From: Sporodiniella umbellata
Lineage: Eukaryota > Mucoromycota > Mucoromycetes > Mucorales > Rhizopodaceae
NCBI GenBank assembly: GCA_025677835.1
Contig: JAIXMR010000001.1
Coordinates: forward strand, 62,001-126,000
Direction: 5' to 3'
DNA: 64,000 bases
Position numbers and translations under genes: made by a program. Below are positions 33,758-48,884 of the stretch, piece after piece (the first letter of the stretch is position 1; the number at the start of each line of letters is the position of its first letter). The notes under the pieces are model-generated. The model had not been told where the DNA came from and searched no databases. It saw nothing but the letters and a program-made list of their open reading frames with translations.

Positions 33758-33942
33758 AGCCAATGATATTTAGGTATGCCTTTTTTGGTTTGTTGGTAGT
33801 GTAGAGTAAGAAAAAGCTTTTTTTTTTTTTTAAAGAAAATAGGGTCGATGGTCTCTAGACTCGTTTTGGCATTCGTTGCGAAAGAAAGAGAAAAAAAAAA
33901 AAAAAAAAAAAAGTAAGAAAATAATAGAATCTGCAATTCAAA

Positions 33943-33994
<52 letters not shown>

Positions 33995-34558
33995 GACTCT
34001 TTTTTTTTTTGGGGGATGAAACAAGCGATGATTTAATGAGAAAAAAAAAAAAAAAAAAAGAGATGAAGAACATTTTACCGAGACGGCATCCCAAGGATAA
34101 GCACGTCATCTCGGAATTGGGGATTTCTATTTGGTCAAAAAGAAAGTTACTACAATTCTGGGTTTCGTGCTACGTTTTGTTTGACAGCCAGTGATTGCCT
34201 TTAAAGAAACGTCGTTGGGTAACGTCACTCTTTCATTTAAAATAGAGTTTCACCTCTTATTTTCACACAACAAAGTGATGGATGGATCTCCGATGACCCT
34301 TGAAACGATTAGCCAATGGAAAGGATCTGGTGATCAAAAGCCATTGGAATGAATACAAACGATTCTTTCCTGTCCGTAAAATGGGATTTCTTTTTTTGGA
34401 TGGGTACACTGAAATTTCTTACGGCTTTTGAATGCGTCAATGGAAAGCGATCGGACTGCGTCATCTCCCAAATGTTGAGTTAGAGAAGAAAGAGAAGGCG
34501 AGAGGTGTGTGACGTGTGTGTTACCGTAGAATGGGATTCTTTCTTTCGGATGCGTCAT

Positions 34559-34593
<35 letters not shown>

Positions 34594-34625
34594 GGCTTGG
34601 TTTTGAACAATAAGTTTTTATTAGA
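33758..34625. other. Intergenic DNA with microsatellite and direct repeats
   Basis: Holds a (TAA)n microsatellite at about 33943-33992, A/T runs, and two 32-base direct repeats (34374-34405 and 34524-34555) that match at about 26 positions. No gene is recognised; the 99-codon minus ORF here is mostly repeat and a poly-T-derived Phe run. Confidence 0.5.
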
Positions 34626-37333
<2,708 letters not shown>

Positions 37334-39401
37334 GATTGTTTATTTGTATTTAGGAATTAGAAAAAAAAAAAAAGAGGATGATGATGATGTTTGTTATTAT
37401 TATTATTATTATTATTGTTATTATTAAGGATGGCTTTAGAATGCTGAATGTTGATGATTGTTATTGTTTTCTTTGCACGGAAACCTAGATATACATAGAC
37501 TTGTATATTTGTAGAATGCGTAGATTCGCTCGATACAAAAAAAAAAAAAAAAGAAAGAAAGAAAGGAAATGTAAAAGAAAAGAAAAAAAAACAAGAAAAA
37601 AGAAATGGCTTCTATTTAGGAGACAAGACAAAGTGTTTTCAATTAAAGTGGAGAAAGGGAAATTGCACTTGTTATGAATAAGGAGAGGAAGAGAGAGCCT
37701 AGAAACAGTTGACAATGTGGATATTCTATTCATGTACACAAGCCTTTTTCCCTACATTAGATCAGGTTCAAGGGGATCAAAAGGAGTGGGAGTAAAGAAA
37801 GCGTGTGGGATGGTGAAGAAAGGGGTAAAAGAGAAGAAAATAAAATTGGATATTTTTATATATATGGGATTGATATATATGGGCAAACAGACTGCAGCCA
37901 TCATTGAACTTTCTCTTTTCATTAGACAGAATAGAAATTCGCACACCCCAAGAAAAAAAAAAAAAAGAGAGAAATTCATACATATTTTATTGTGCTTTTT
38001 CTTCATTTGGTTACTGCAAAGACACTTTGGAATCACAATAGTCCTTTTCTCACGTGTATCTATAATAAGCCTATCATCTCTTTTTAACCCCACTTTCAAT
38101 AAGCTTTATTATCGTCAGTCAAGAAATAAATAAAAAGGTACTCGAAAAAATAAAAAAAAGCTTATTAATAGCTCCAGTCTCATATAGACTACTCTTTTGT
38201 ATTTTCATTTTGGCGTTTTGTGTATACTTTCTTTATTCGTGTTGTACTCTTATGCTAACTCCTAGAAATCAAGCGAGAGTGTAAAGGGAATACCTTGTTA
38301 CTCTCACGATTCTTTCAGGAGATTGACAATTTTTTTTTTAAAAAAAAAGAAACGCATCTTGTCAACCAGAGAAAGATGAACGTGGCGTCTGCTTTTTGTC
38401 TTTTTTTACAGACAAGAGCAGACACGCGGTAAAAATATGGTCTTTATTATCTACTTTTATTGCGTGAATAGAGCCAAAAAAATATATATATATATAAATA
38501 CATACATACATATAGGAGAGTTAAGACGGGGTTAAAAGGGGTAGATAACCAAAGACAATGATAGTTAAAGATACATTGAATGTAATCTCAAATAAATGAT
38601 GAGCAATATAAAGGGCTTATATATATGTATGTGAGGACAGAAAATAGATTTCTAATTAACTAGGAGTAACCAAAAAAAAAAAAATATAGGATAAAGCTTT
38701 TTTCTTTTAAAAGAAGTCTCTTTGGGTTTACTCCTATTTCTCTCAACCATAAAAAAAGAAGGTTTTTTCCTCTCTCTTTGATTTCTTTTTTCTATTTTAT
38801 TATTATTGCCTGTTCTTTTGTCACTTATTAAATTATTAGAAAAAATAAAATAAAAGCAAGTTCTCAATTACTTTTCTACCCCCTTTCACTTTCTTTTTTT
38901 TTATACCTTTTATAAGCTTTTTTTTTTTTTTTTTTTTTTTTTTGTCTTTTTTAGAAAAAAAGTTTAAAAATAATTCTTTTACTGCTAAAGAAAAGATTCT
39001 ATATCTAGTGCCATGTCTGACAGCTCAAGGGGCTTTGTTTGTGTATGTGTGTGTGTGGGGGGGGGAGGCGCAAATGACGCGTAGAACATGAAGTTGCATC
39101 TACCACTGTATGTTTTAAAGAATCTATCCTTGCATCAGATTTTACATATACTTTTTTTTTTTTCACTTCTTCTTCACACACACCTCCTTTGTTTCCCCCC
39201 CTCCCCTTTTCATAAGAAAATCTTACCGCGTTGTTATTAAAAAAAAAGAAGGTGCTTTTATTATAGTTCTTTTTATTGTCATTTTTATTTGCCGAGAAAA
39301 TGAAATGAACAAAAAGAGAGGGGATGGGTAATGATTTAATATGTACATAAGATCTTTTTTGGGTGTATATATGTGTATGTATGTACGTGTATATGATTTT
39401 T
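37334..39401. other. Intergenic AT-rich DNA
   Basis: About 2.1 kb between two minus-strand genes. It contains an (ATT)n run near 37395-37415, purine runs (37542-37590) and T runs near 38919-38943. It holds the kinase promoter and the 3' flank of the downstream gene. No ORF here looks like a conserved protein. Confidence 0.5.
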
Positions 39402-40159
39402 CTAGTACTCTGCATCGTTTTCCAAAAGAGGATCAAACGAGTTATCCAAAATCCGAGTCAAGAAAGGTATGAATTCGGAATGAAGGTCCAATAGGAGTCC
39501 TGCCTTGATTTCTGACAGGTACTTGCTTAAAAAGTCAAGTTCGAGTGCACGGCTGTTTTGGGTGACAAGCCATTTTGGAGGCCATTGGAAAAGTGGCCAG
39601 GAGAATCGATAGGATCGATGGAAACGCAAGGTGTCCTGTTTGACTTTCTCGAGTAGATTATACTGGTCGATGACCTCGATGAGTTCTTGTGCTAACAGGC
39701 TATTTAGATACATAAGTTTCAAGGTGACGTCTTGCTCTCTCAGGCTAGACCAGTGGCGCGTGATGATAGTATACACCGAATCGTACACTTTGTTATTCAT
39801 CGTATGGATATGTTGGCCGATAATCGCAGGCATCTTTACTCTTTGAGAATCTATTCGATCTATGTTTAAGTCAAAACCCGTATACGTATTTGCCCAAACA
39901 AAAAGTTTACTTTACAGCTCAAAAGATCGATGCCCAGTGTGTTGCCTTGTATTTCTATCACTTGTCTACGCTCTTTCTCTGGAAGATGAATCAAATCGAT
40001 CAAAAATTCCTCTGTTTCACTCGATAAAACAATATCCACTCGGTTCTGATAATGCTCGATCGCAGAAAAATACATGTCTTCCTCTGCACTCGTTTTATAC
40101 TCTATAGGTAATGTCCATACAGTCACAAAAAATAAAATCAAGATAAAAAGTGAACGCAT
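39402..40159 (-). CDS. Secreted/ER-lumen protein of unknown function
   Basis: Exons are complement(39402..39859, 39916..40159), giving 233 residues. The donor T|GTAAAG was chosen because the next GT does not keep frame. The N-terminus is a clear signal peptide (MRSLFILILFFVTVWTLPIE). An alternative in-frame ATG ten codons upstream would lengthen it. The rest is mixed helical sequence (EDMYFSAIEHYQNRVDIVLS, LKLMYLNSLLAQELIEVIDQ, FSWPLFQWPPKWLV, LLLDLHSEFIPFLTRILDNS) with few cysteines and no second membrane helix. There is no obvious catalytic motif or ER-retention signal. The family is not recognised; it could be a lineage-specific secreted protein. Confidence 0.65.
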
Positions 40160-40307
40160 TCTACCCAATAAAATCAATAAAAAGTGCAAAAGCTTTTGTT
40201 AGTGGCCGTCGATTTTTACCTTTTTCTTCAAATTTTTTACTCTGTAAACATTCAAAGAGTGAATAAAAGAAAAAAAAGAAGGTTTTCCGGTCTTTCCTGT
40301 TATTTGG

Positions 40308-40351
<44 letters not shown>

Positions 40352-40734
40352 AAAAAAAAAGCCCCTTGCATGAAAAAATAAGGGGAGGGGAGAGGGGAAG
40401 GTGTATATGTAAAAGGATGGATTGACATTCCCACATTTATTTTTATTTTGGATGCATATATTGATATTGCGGTAGTTGTGAGTTCAATTCTCTTGGTAAG
40501 TGTATAATAATAACAATAATAATAATAAAACAGTAAACAATAAACAAATAGTCATAAATAATAATACAAAAAACAAAAAAAAAGAAAAAGAAAAAAGAAT
40601 GACATAAAAAGTGTAGATATGTGAATGTATGTGAGAGAGTGTAGGATAGGTCTATAGGGCGGGCGAAATGTTTATTTGGCAATGGCAATCCTATGAGTTT
40701 ACATTTAGTATAAATAAATAAACAAAAGCCAATC
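40160..40734. other. Intergenic DNA with 39-base T tract
   Basis: Between the orphan secreted gene and the MMS19 stop. It contains a 39-base T run (40309-40347), followed by A-rich and G-rich sequence. No gene seen. Confidence 0.5.
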
Positions 40735-43700
40735 TTACCATCGCTCTCTACAATCCACAGCTTGTTTTCGGACAATTCTCTTTTTATCATCCAAAGCACC
40801 TGCAAGCTCTTTCACGACAGAGGGTCGAAAAGGGGAAAGAATATCCGATTTTCCTTTCTGTGCTAAAGCTAACAGGCCGTTCAAAGCAAGCAAACGGATA
40901 TCCACCGTTGGGAAACATGTTAGTCTTAACAACGCATGGATAAATGACCCAAGGTGTTGAGCTACCATAGCCTGGGCATCGGGTATGATACCTTCCGTCA
41001 CTTTTAGGGTCAGCACAATAAGGTTCATGTGGTGAGACGACAAAGAGACAATGATCGGCATCATCAGCTTTTTGTTTGTATAGGATTTTGTTAGATAAAG
41101 AGAGGTCGTTTGTAGAGTAACTCTTTTTTTTTTTTTTTTTTTTTACCTTGGGTAGCTCGTTAATAGTGGCTTGAATAGGTACGTTCTGTAAAAGATATAA
41201 CAGAGCCAACAGATAGTTTGCTTGTGATTCTAGATTGCCTGATTAATCAAATGCAGAATAATAACAATCTCCTGAATATTACTAACCTGAGTAAGATGGC
41301 TCTGTCAGTTCAGATTTTCGAATCAGAGTATTGAAACAATGATTAAATACTCTTTGTTTGTACAAGATCTATAAACAGGTGAGTTAAAACGATAACAATG
41401 AGAGCCTGGGTTTTACCGATAAATTGGCATGCGAAGACTTGCTCAGCACAAATCCATCGTCGTGTAACAAGGTAGTAAAGCAATTGGCAGCATCCTCACC
41501 AATATCGGGTGACCCACATTGTTGAATAATGATACTGTCCAGCAGTTCAAACCCATAGGGATGACCTCGCATCACAAGAGCTTTAATTAACTATAACATT
41601 TGTCTGTCAGCGTTTGGAATAAACTGTACGGTTTTGTCTGTTTGACTTTACCCATATAAATATATTTAAGCATAGTTTTTTTTTATATACATTGTCTTCC
41701 CCAAGCATAGGTAGCAGTTGGTTTTGGACAGTCTTGTAAATCGTTTCAAGTATAGCGTCTAATCTTTGTTCTTTAGTCACATACGGCCATGTATATCCCT
41801 ATCATTTGTTTACCCGTCGTCCATTTGTTTACTATCACTGCCAACGTTTTCGCTAATGTCACATCGGGGATTTCTGATTCCAATGCAGCACTCAGAATAC
41901 AGTCGAAAATAGGTGTGGAGTATGTCAAAGGCAATTGGACCTATTGTCAGCAAGAAGATAAGCAAATATATCTTGGCAACAAAAAAACAAAGAGACGCTA
42001 GTCTACCTTTTTGTTACAGTTTCCAATGATGGCAGTAAACAATAACACGATTCTACTGTTGTGCTCCTGTAATCGTTATTATTACCATTGACAATAAACA
42101 AAAGATTCCCTTTTACCTTGGAAGAGATAGCAAGCGCTTCATATCTTTGGTTTTCATAAATACCGCCAATAAACAACTGGCACATCTTTTCTACAAGTGT
42201 GTGTTGATCACTAGAGTTTCGTTTTCAAGAGACGTATTTAGTTTTGTGTTTTCCCCCTGTAAAAGCAGCAGAAAATGATTTACCTGAGGGTTAAATATCG
42301 CATCGTCAGAGCCAAAACCATAGCAAATGCATCCATCAGATCCTGGTTCAACTCCCATTTCTCTTGTAGCACACTCAACACACACCCTCTCAAAATAAAC
42401 GGTAGTAGCGTTGTATATCCAATCTGGACCGTCTCTTTACAGGTCGCTCGATAGATCGCAAGTATGCAGGAAACTAGTTCCTGGCAATAAAGCGGATTTT
42501 CTCTTCCTGCATTCAAAGGGTTAGTTTAATCTTCTTTGTACATATATGAGTCAAACCTAGATGACTGCAGGCGTAATCCAATTTGATCAATAACGAGTCA
42601 ATCATGACTTTAAATAAATTGGGCTGTACAGCAAGCATTTCAATGGCCTGTAGAGCATCCTGATATTTCCCCACGACATGTTCCTGATCGGCCAGTTCTT
42701 CTAAAAGCGCTGGCACTGTGTGTTTGACAATCGAATCCAAGTAGAGTTTGCTGATCACGTTAAGCGTTTGTAACGATAGTTCTCTTTTGAAAATACAACA
42801 GCAAAGAGACACAGGATTAAAACAGACTGTTGCCATGTGTGTAAATTCTTACCTTATCACTTTGTCTTCCCCTTCTAGTTGACGCGTCAAGTGGCTAACA
42901 GTGACATGAACCTTAAAAAATTCCTATTTTAGTAAAACGGAGTTTAATCCCCCTTCACTTATGAGGGGGGAAACGATCTAAATACCTCTTCTCGATTCAA
43001 AAACTGTTTCATTAACACCATTTCGTGAATTCCCTTTAAACTTGTCTGGCGTAAGGTAGAATCTGAATCAATTAGAGAAAGTACAAAGATTTGCAAAATT
43101 TGCTGTTTGTACATAAGCATGGGCGTTTGAAAGTCACGGTCTATTCGAAACAATGAGTATCACAAAATAGGGAGGGCGTAACCAGCTTTTTTTTTTTTTT
43201 TTTTTTTTACCATAGCCTATATCTTCTACTGAACCATACAGTTTTTTACTTGCAATCAATAGTTCTGTTAGAATACTAAGAATAGCTTTCTGTCGAAAAG
43301 AGGAATCCGAGGGGCTGTATTGTTGATAGATAATGGGTAGTACCGCATGTGTTACCGATGTACAGGCCGGATCTGAGGCCGAAGCCACTGCTCTTAAAAT
43401 AAGCGCGGCTGATTTTGCATTTTTCAACTCTGGCTCCTTCATTTTCTCGATACATTGACTTAGCAAAGTATCAATCGATTTCTCTACCGGGTCTCGAATG
43501 TTCGCTATACTAATTCCTGTGCCTAAAGTAGCCACCACATGATGGATTGTAGCTAGTGCTACCTCCACCATGCCTGGATCCGTGCCCGTGTATACCTAAA
43601 GGGAGAGGGAGGGCTATCAGCCATTCGGGTTTCTATTTTTTCCTTTCTCTTACTCTACCTCTTTTGTCAGTACGTCGTACAGTTCTTGAGTATGAGGTAA

Positions 43701-44811
43701 TATGGCATGGGCACCGTAGGCCGGTGCACATAAGCTGATAGTCTCCATCGTATCTTTTTTAGCACTCCCTGTGGTTGTCAGCAGCTTTTCTATCAATAGT
43801 GGTGTGGCATAGTAAGCAAAGTAAGGTGAGGCAGCCAAACATTGTCGAAGGCCTTGTTTTAAATCCTCGGTGGTGATTTCTAACCCATCCTGGTGACTTG
43901 GCGCTGCAAAGTGAATAGGGAAATAGCAAAAGACGACGTCAAACAAGTCTTCCACGTGACGCGAAATGTCAAATTTTTCAATGATCGCACGTACCAAAGC
44001 AAAGGCCACAATCAGATTACGTGGGTCTTTCTCTCCATCCATGCAGTGAATAAAACCTTCGATAAAACTCACTTTGGACCGTTGGAGCTCAGAGGCATAC
44101 TTCTCAATGGCTTTTCCTAAGGCTAATAATACTTTGGATCGACTCTGTTGAGGTAGCTTTTTGATGGAAAGCTCTGTAAAAAGCCTGTGTATACATAGGT
44201 TTATCAGCTTTCTCTCTCTCTATATATATATATTCCCCTAAACAAAAAGCATCTTTGGCTTTCCACTTACACTTGACATAGTTGGATCATACTGGTAATA
44301 TCAATCGTATCTGTATGCATCAATACTGACATGATGTCTATAAAATAAGATGCTAAGGAAGCCTCCTGAAATTTGTCTTTACATAAAGATGTTGTAATCA
44401 TATTAACTAGAGAAAAGGGGTTTATTCACATTGACTTGTCACATACTTTTTTCTATAAACCTGTAGAAGATTCTAAAGAAGATTGACTTGGTGTAACTAT
44501 TTCAGCCAGTAATCGAATACCTTTCTCGAACAAAAAAATTAGTTTGAGTCGTTTAGTTTCCATAAAACAATAGGCTTACATTTCTTTTTGCATACAATAT
44601 CTCCTTTTTCCCAAAAAGAGTCGAGTAGCTGAACTAAATCCTGAATGCCATTTTCGTTTTTAGTGCAATCTGTCAAAAAAGATTAAGTCATCGCGAGATG
44701 AAGATCTATATTAATTTCTTTACAAAATAGCATATAGGCTAAAAACGAAGCTTCTATTTCTAATTTATCGTTTGAGTTTAACCATTCTTCAAGCAATTTC
44801 GCTGTATCCAT
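40735..44811 (-). CDS. MMS19: MMS19/Met18 cytosolic iron-sulfur assembly adaptor
   Basis: Eighteen exons: complement(40735..41067, 41147..41238, 41287..41368, 41417..41590, 41691..41758, 41814..41940, 42007..42066, 42117..42210, 42284..42506, 42557..42783, 42853..42911, 42986..43140, 43211..43595, 43659..44184, 44271..44406, 44461..44520, 44580..44669, 44724..44811), giving 992 residues. The protein is all HEAT-like helical repeats. The N-terminus includes CIRLLAEIV and VSFIEGFIHCMDGEKDPRNL. The middle has DLKQGLRQCLAASPYFAYYA. The C-terminus has VDIRLLALNGLLALAQKG and GALDDKKRIVRKQAVDCRERW, matching MMS19. With Cia1 and Cia2, MMS19 delivers Fe-S clusters to DNA polymerases, helicases such as XPD, and primase. 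Acceptors around exons 3 and 11 were fixed by frame. Confidence 0.92.
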
Positions 44812-46554
44812 TGATCGATGAAGAGCAACTAAGACAGGGAGAGGGAGAAAGAGGGGGAAGTAAAAAAAAAAAAAAATCTGATAAAAAGTTTTTGCACACT
44901 GGGACCTGAATAGGGGAGAAAGAAATAGAATAAAATAAAAAAATTTTTATCTGATTTTTTTTCAAGAGGCGATCCTTTTTACATGTGACATCATTATCAG
45001 ATCCTTTTCATTCAAACCCTCAATTGACGCGTTTTTTTCGTTTTTCTCTCTTTTTTTTGGCACAGCAAAAGATAACTAACAGAGCCAAACTGGGCGCCTA
45101 ACCGAATAAAGAAAAGCTTTTTGGCTTACGAATGGTTTACAAGATAGAGTTGGAGGAAATATGTGTCATCTAAAACGCAATTGAACATCAGCCTAAACTT
45201 TGTTACGATCTGTCTTTGGGTTCTCGTTTTACTCTTTAGGGCAAGTCTTCAACTCGATGATTAAATAAGAGAGATTTTTGTTCTGAACAAGGAAATAATC
45301 TGTTTTGAATCATTGTCTCTTTTGCTGTATCCTTCTTATGCTCCCTTTTTTTTTTAAAAAAAAAAGAGTGACTAGTAAATTAATTGCCCTCTTTTGTATC
45401 TTTTATTATAGCTTTTTTTTTTCTTTCATAGTCCATTTAAACCTTTTACCACGTCGACGGAGATTAAAATTCAAATTTCTTTTTCCGTAGTTGCCCTAGC
45501 TTTTTCTTTAAAAACAGATGGAAATCAATTACCGAAGTCAATGGATAAATAACATTAGTCTCTCTCAGAAATAACGCACAGCCCTCATAGCCCATAAATT
45601 GCCAAAAGACAGGGAATGTTTCCCTCTACATAAACGTGTAATGTCTTTTTTTTTAAAAAGAATAGTTTAATAAGAAACCGGATAATCTCAGATAATGTTT
45701 TTATTGGTCGTCTTTTTACTTTAGAAGAGGCCAATGTAGTCTATAGTCTTCACAAAGTAGAGGCTATGTACACTAAATGTTACCACAACCAATAGTGTGC
45801 TGGCTGTTGAGAGTCAGCCAACGGAAAAACAGTATTTTAAGTCGAAATCGTCACAACTGGCTATCTGTAGTACAAGACATTTCACCTAACTTTAAGTTGG
45901 TTTTTTGTATGTAGTTTTAGTCTCGAATGACTGACTATCAAGTCGTCTAAACCAGGATCAGCTCACACTAAAGACATGAGCCCATATCCTGCAACAATAC
46001 AATTCTCGATACCACAAAGCCTTTCAGTATAGACTTTGGACGCAAATCTAGTTTTGAGTGTCTTTTTTTTTTTAGAATACGAAACAATATAAAAAGGACC
46101 CTTAATCCTTTTATTGAAAAGCGCTTTAAAAAGTTTTACATGCACTTTATTGTTCCCCCCTTTTTTTTTTTTTTTTTTTCAAAAAAAGACCCCCAATTGT
46201 AGGAAATTGGTCATAGTTAAAAGGAAGTTAGATAGTTGTGAATAAAACAAAAAGAAGAGCAAAGAGAAGGAAAGCTGTATCTAAAAAATGGTTTGGGGAT
46301 AGAACATAAAAGAAATATTCTTTTTATAGACTTGGAGAAGTAACAAGTCTATAATTTTTCTTTTTCCAATTAACGAGACTAGCTGCTAGATAGGTGGTAT
46401 TGAGTGGTGCTAACCTAGTCATTTTATAAATTCTAAATAACACAATATAATAAATAACAGGAGTAGGCTGGTTTATAAATAGACTTCAACTTTAGTTTAT
46501 TGCAAAAAGAAATTTAGTATAGACATTCAAAAATAACGACTGCAAATCAACAGG
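44812..46554. other. Intergenic AT-rich DNA
   Basis: About 1.7 kb between MMS19 and the HMG-box gene, both on the minus strand. It includes the MMS19 promoter, an A run at 44862-44875 and a T run at 46163-46179. No supported gene, tRNA or repeat. Confidence 0.5.
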
Positions 46555-47552
46555 CTAGTAGAATTGCAGTTGATTGTACCAGCAATCGTCCATGGGCAGC
46601 ATGTACGGAGGAATAGAGGGATGAGAGGCAAAGTTGGTGTATGAAAATTCTGGTTCGGGTGTAAGTAAAGGATGGCTAGCAGGTGGAAGATCATAAAAGG
46701 GCACCATAGGTAAAGTATAATAGTAAAACGAAGACGGTTCACTAATCAGAACATAGTCTTGGTAAAGATTTGTGTTCCTCAGGTAATCCCCTGTTTGTGT
46801 CGGGCTGTTGTCTAGAAATTCATATTTCAAAGAATGGTCACAACTATTCTGAGGTACATGTTCCGTTGTAGGGTCTCCATCTTCTACGTAAACTGTACTT
46901 GTCGATGATTTTTGAAGACTGGGTGAAAGGCTTGGTTTGAATTCTACCAAAGCTTGGCCACACAGGCCTTCCAACAAAACCGGTGCTCCTGCCATCGTGT
47001 TATTTTGAGACGCTTCCTTTAGGTCTTTTTCTATCAATTCATAGGTACTTTGGATAGACTCTGATACGTCTAACGAATCTCTTTTTTGGGCCTTTGGGTC
47101 TATTTTCTTAGTATCCTTCTTTACCTGGACTGCTTTCTTCTTTTTTGGATTAAATTTGTAGTTCGGGTACCTAAACAGTTGAACTGGTCAGTTAATGTTA
47201 TTAAATAGACTACTAGAGCATACAAGTCTTACATTTTGGCATGTGTGTTTTTTGCTTCTTCTGCTTTATCTTTAAAGGTTTGCTTTTCTTTCTCACTCGA
47301 CTCATGCCACCATTTGGCCACTATCTTAGATATATCGCGATGATTGGCTAATGGGCAATATGTTCGGATGACAGCTTGCATTTCGGTTCGGTAAGCCAGG
47401 AAGCTATTGACAGGTCGAGGAATATGATTGGGGTCTCTCTTTCTAATACGTGGACGCCGAACTCTTCCAAGTGGTTTCAACAACGTTTTGATTTTCAATT
47501 CACTCAAATCTTTGGCTTGCTGCTCATTCATTTGGAAGTCAATAAAGTTCAT
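46555..47552 (-). CDS. MATA-type HMG-box transcription factor
   Basis: Exons are complement(46555..47170, 47233..47552), giving 311 residues. The HMG box (about 44-115) reads IPRPVNSFLAYRTEMQAVIR, ANHRDISKIVAKWWHESSEK and TFKDKAEEAKNTHAKMYPNY, then KFNPKKKKA. This is the MATA_HMG style of fungal mating and sex factors (S. pombe Ste11/Mat-Mc, mucoralean SexP/SexM). The intron lies within the box, just before Tyr-Pro-Asn-Tyr. The C-terminus is Pro/Tyr/Ser-rich and acidic, a likely activation region. A sex-locus identity is not supported: the usual neighbours (triose-phosphate transporter, RnhA helicase) are absent. It is probably an autosomal regulator; targets are unknown. Confidence 0.87.
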
Positions 47553-47917
47553 ATTATTTTTGTATTTTGTTTAAAAAGGAAGGTAAGGGGTCCAAAGGAG
47601 TGTATGTTGTTTTTTTTAGGGAAAATTTATATGTATATATATGAAAAGGTAATCAAACAAAACATAAAGTGTACGGTTTTATATACAAAAATCATTTTCA
47701 AGGTTTCATTATGTAACTTCAATGGAAGTTTATTTAAAAACAAATCAACAAATATGATCCTATCTTTTTCTCATTAAAAAGAAAGAAACAATGAAAAGTA
47801 TAGGTTCGTAGTTTTGTTACAAATATTAAAAAAAGAAAACAAGGCTGTTAAATAGGTCGCGTTTCCTCCCTTTTTTTGTGTATGAACAATGTATATTGTG
47901 GTTTATTGTGGTTTATT
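47553..47917. other. Intergenic: HMG promoter and RPL35 3' flank
   Basis: About 365 bases holding the promoter of the HMG gene and the RPL35 3' flank. Nothing else is recognised. Confidence 0.5.
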
Positions 47918-48649
47918 TTAAGCCTTGACAGCGTATTTACGGAGAGGGAAGTGAGCCAACTTCTTTTGTTCACGAATAGTCTTCTTGGACTTTTCGAAGG
48001 GAGTCAAAGCTCTACGCATGGCACGGGTCTTCTTGACACGGAGATCCAAAGGAATGTACTTCTTCTTTTGGTAGAAGATAGCCAATTGTTCGCGTTGAGT
48101 TTGGTTGATAACAGTCAAAGCACGAGCAACGTTCTTACGGGCTTCGTTGCTAATATAATCAAAAGTAGACCCAAAATTTAATATTGACTCTATATGGATA
48201 TTTGTTTTGCTTACATTTCTTGGGTCTTGCCACCAGCAACCTTTTGGATACGGACGTTAGCAAGAGCTTGCTTTTGTTCTTCGAGGACCTTAAGGAGCTC
48301 AGCCTTGTTCTTGTTACGGAGTTCGTGGGCTTTGATGGCAACCTACATTCAAATATTAATAAAACATTAGTGTAAAGTGATCCAGAAGCTTGATTTCCGT
48401 ATCTCTCTCTCTTTCGATCGATTTGTGAGCATAAAAGATTTCAAAGCGTTGTATTTATGTGTTTGCTGTACCACTAAATTCAAATGGAAGCACATAATCT
48501 CTTGCAGATCTGCTTTACTGTAAGATTTTTTTTTTTAGTTTAGGCGTTCATCCATGCTGTGATCGATTATCAATCCATCGACGGTAGAGAAAGAGAAGGG
48601 GAAAGCAAAGCTCTACACCTGTTTCAGGGTATGATTGACTACCTACCAT
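47918..48649 (-). CDS. RPL35: 60S ribosomal protein L35 (uL29)
   Basis: Exons are complement(47918..48149, 48215..48342, 48647..48649), giving 120 residues. The first coding exon is just the ATG. A 304-base intron (GTAGGT to TGTAG) separates it from [20 protein letters not shown]. Diagnostic L35 sequence follows: [38 protein letters not shown]. The protein sits at the peptide exit tunnel of the large subunit. The ATG-only exon was chosen because it alone supplies a start in frame and matches the arrangement in the divergent RPL43. The long first intron has no convincing box C/D or H/ACA snoRNA that I can see. Confidence 0.9.
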
Positions 48650-48884
48650 TTGAATGCTTCAAGTGTAAATAAGAGGAGGTTTCTTCCATTTCCCTTTCCT
48701 CCTCTCACTGTAGACTCCTTCGTCTTGGAAAGGAAACCTTACAATGAAATGTGCACCTCGGATTCCGAGCCGGACATTTGATGGAATTAAACTTTCTCTT
48801 CTCCTACCTCAAAAAAAAAAAGTGGAAAGTGAGCTGTCGAGCACAAGGAACTAGAACCTCCTCCTCTTTCATTTTTTAAACGAA
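48650..48884. promoter_or_regulatory. Shared bidirectional RPL35/RPL43 promoter
   Basis: Only 235 bases separate the two ribosomal-protein start codons. The region has pyrimidine-rich blocks and purine blocks (GAGGAGG near 48673 versus CCTCCTC near 48709). A near-central palindrome CTCGGA-T-TCCGAG lies at 48757-48769, a candidate shared operator. Co-regulation is inferred from layout. Confidence 0.6.

Noticed and set aside
46555..47552. HMG-box gene as the mucoralean sex locus
   Set aside because: The expected flanking triose-phosphate transporter and RNA helicase genes are absent; neighbours are MMS19 and RPL35.
48343..48646. snoRNA inside the long RPL35 first intron
   Set aside because: I could not find a correctly ordered box C/D pair or H/ACA boxes; CTGA- and GATGA-like strings occur in the wrong order.
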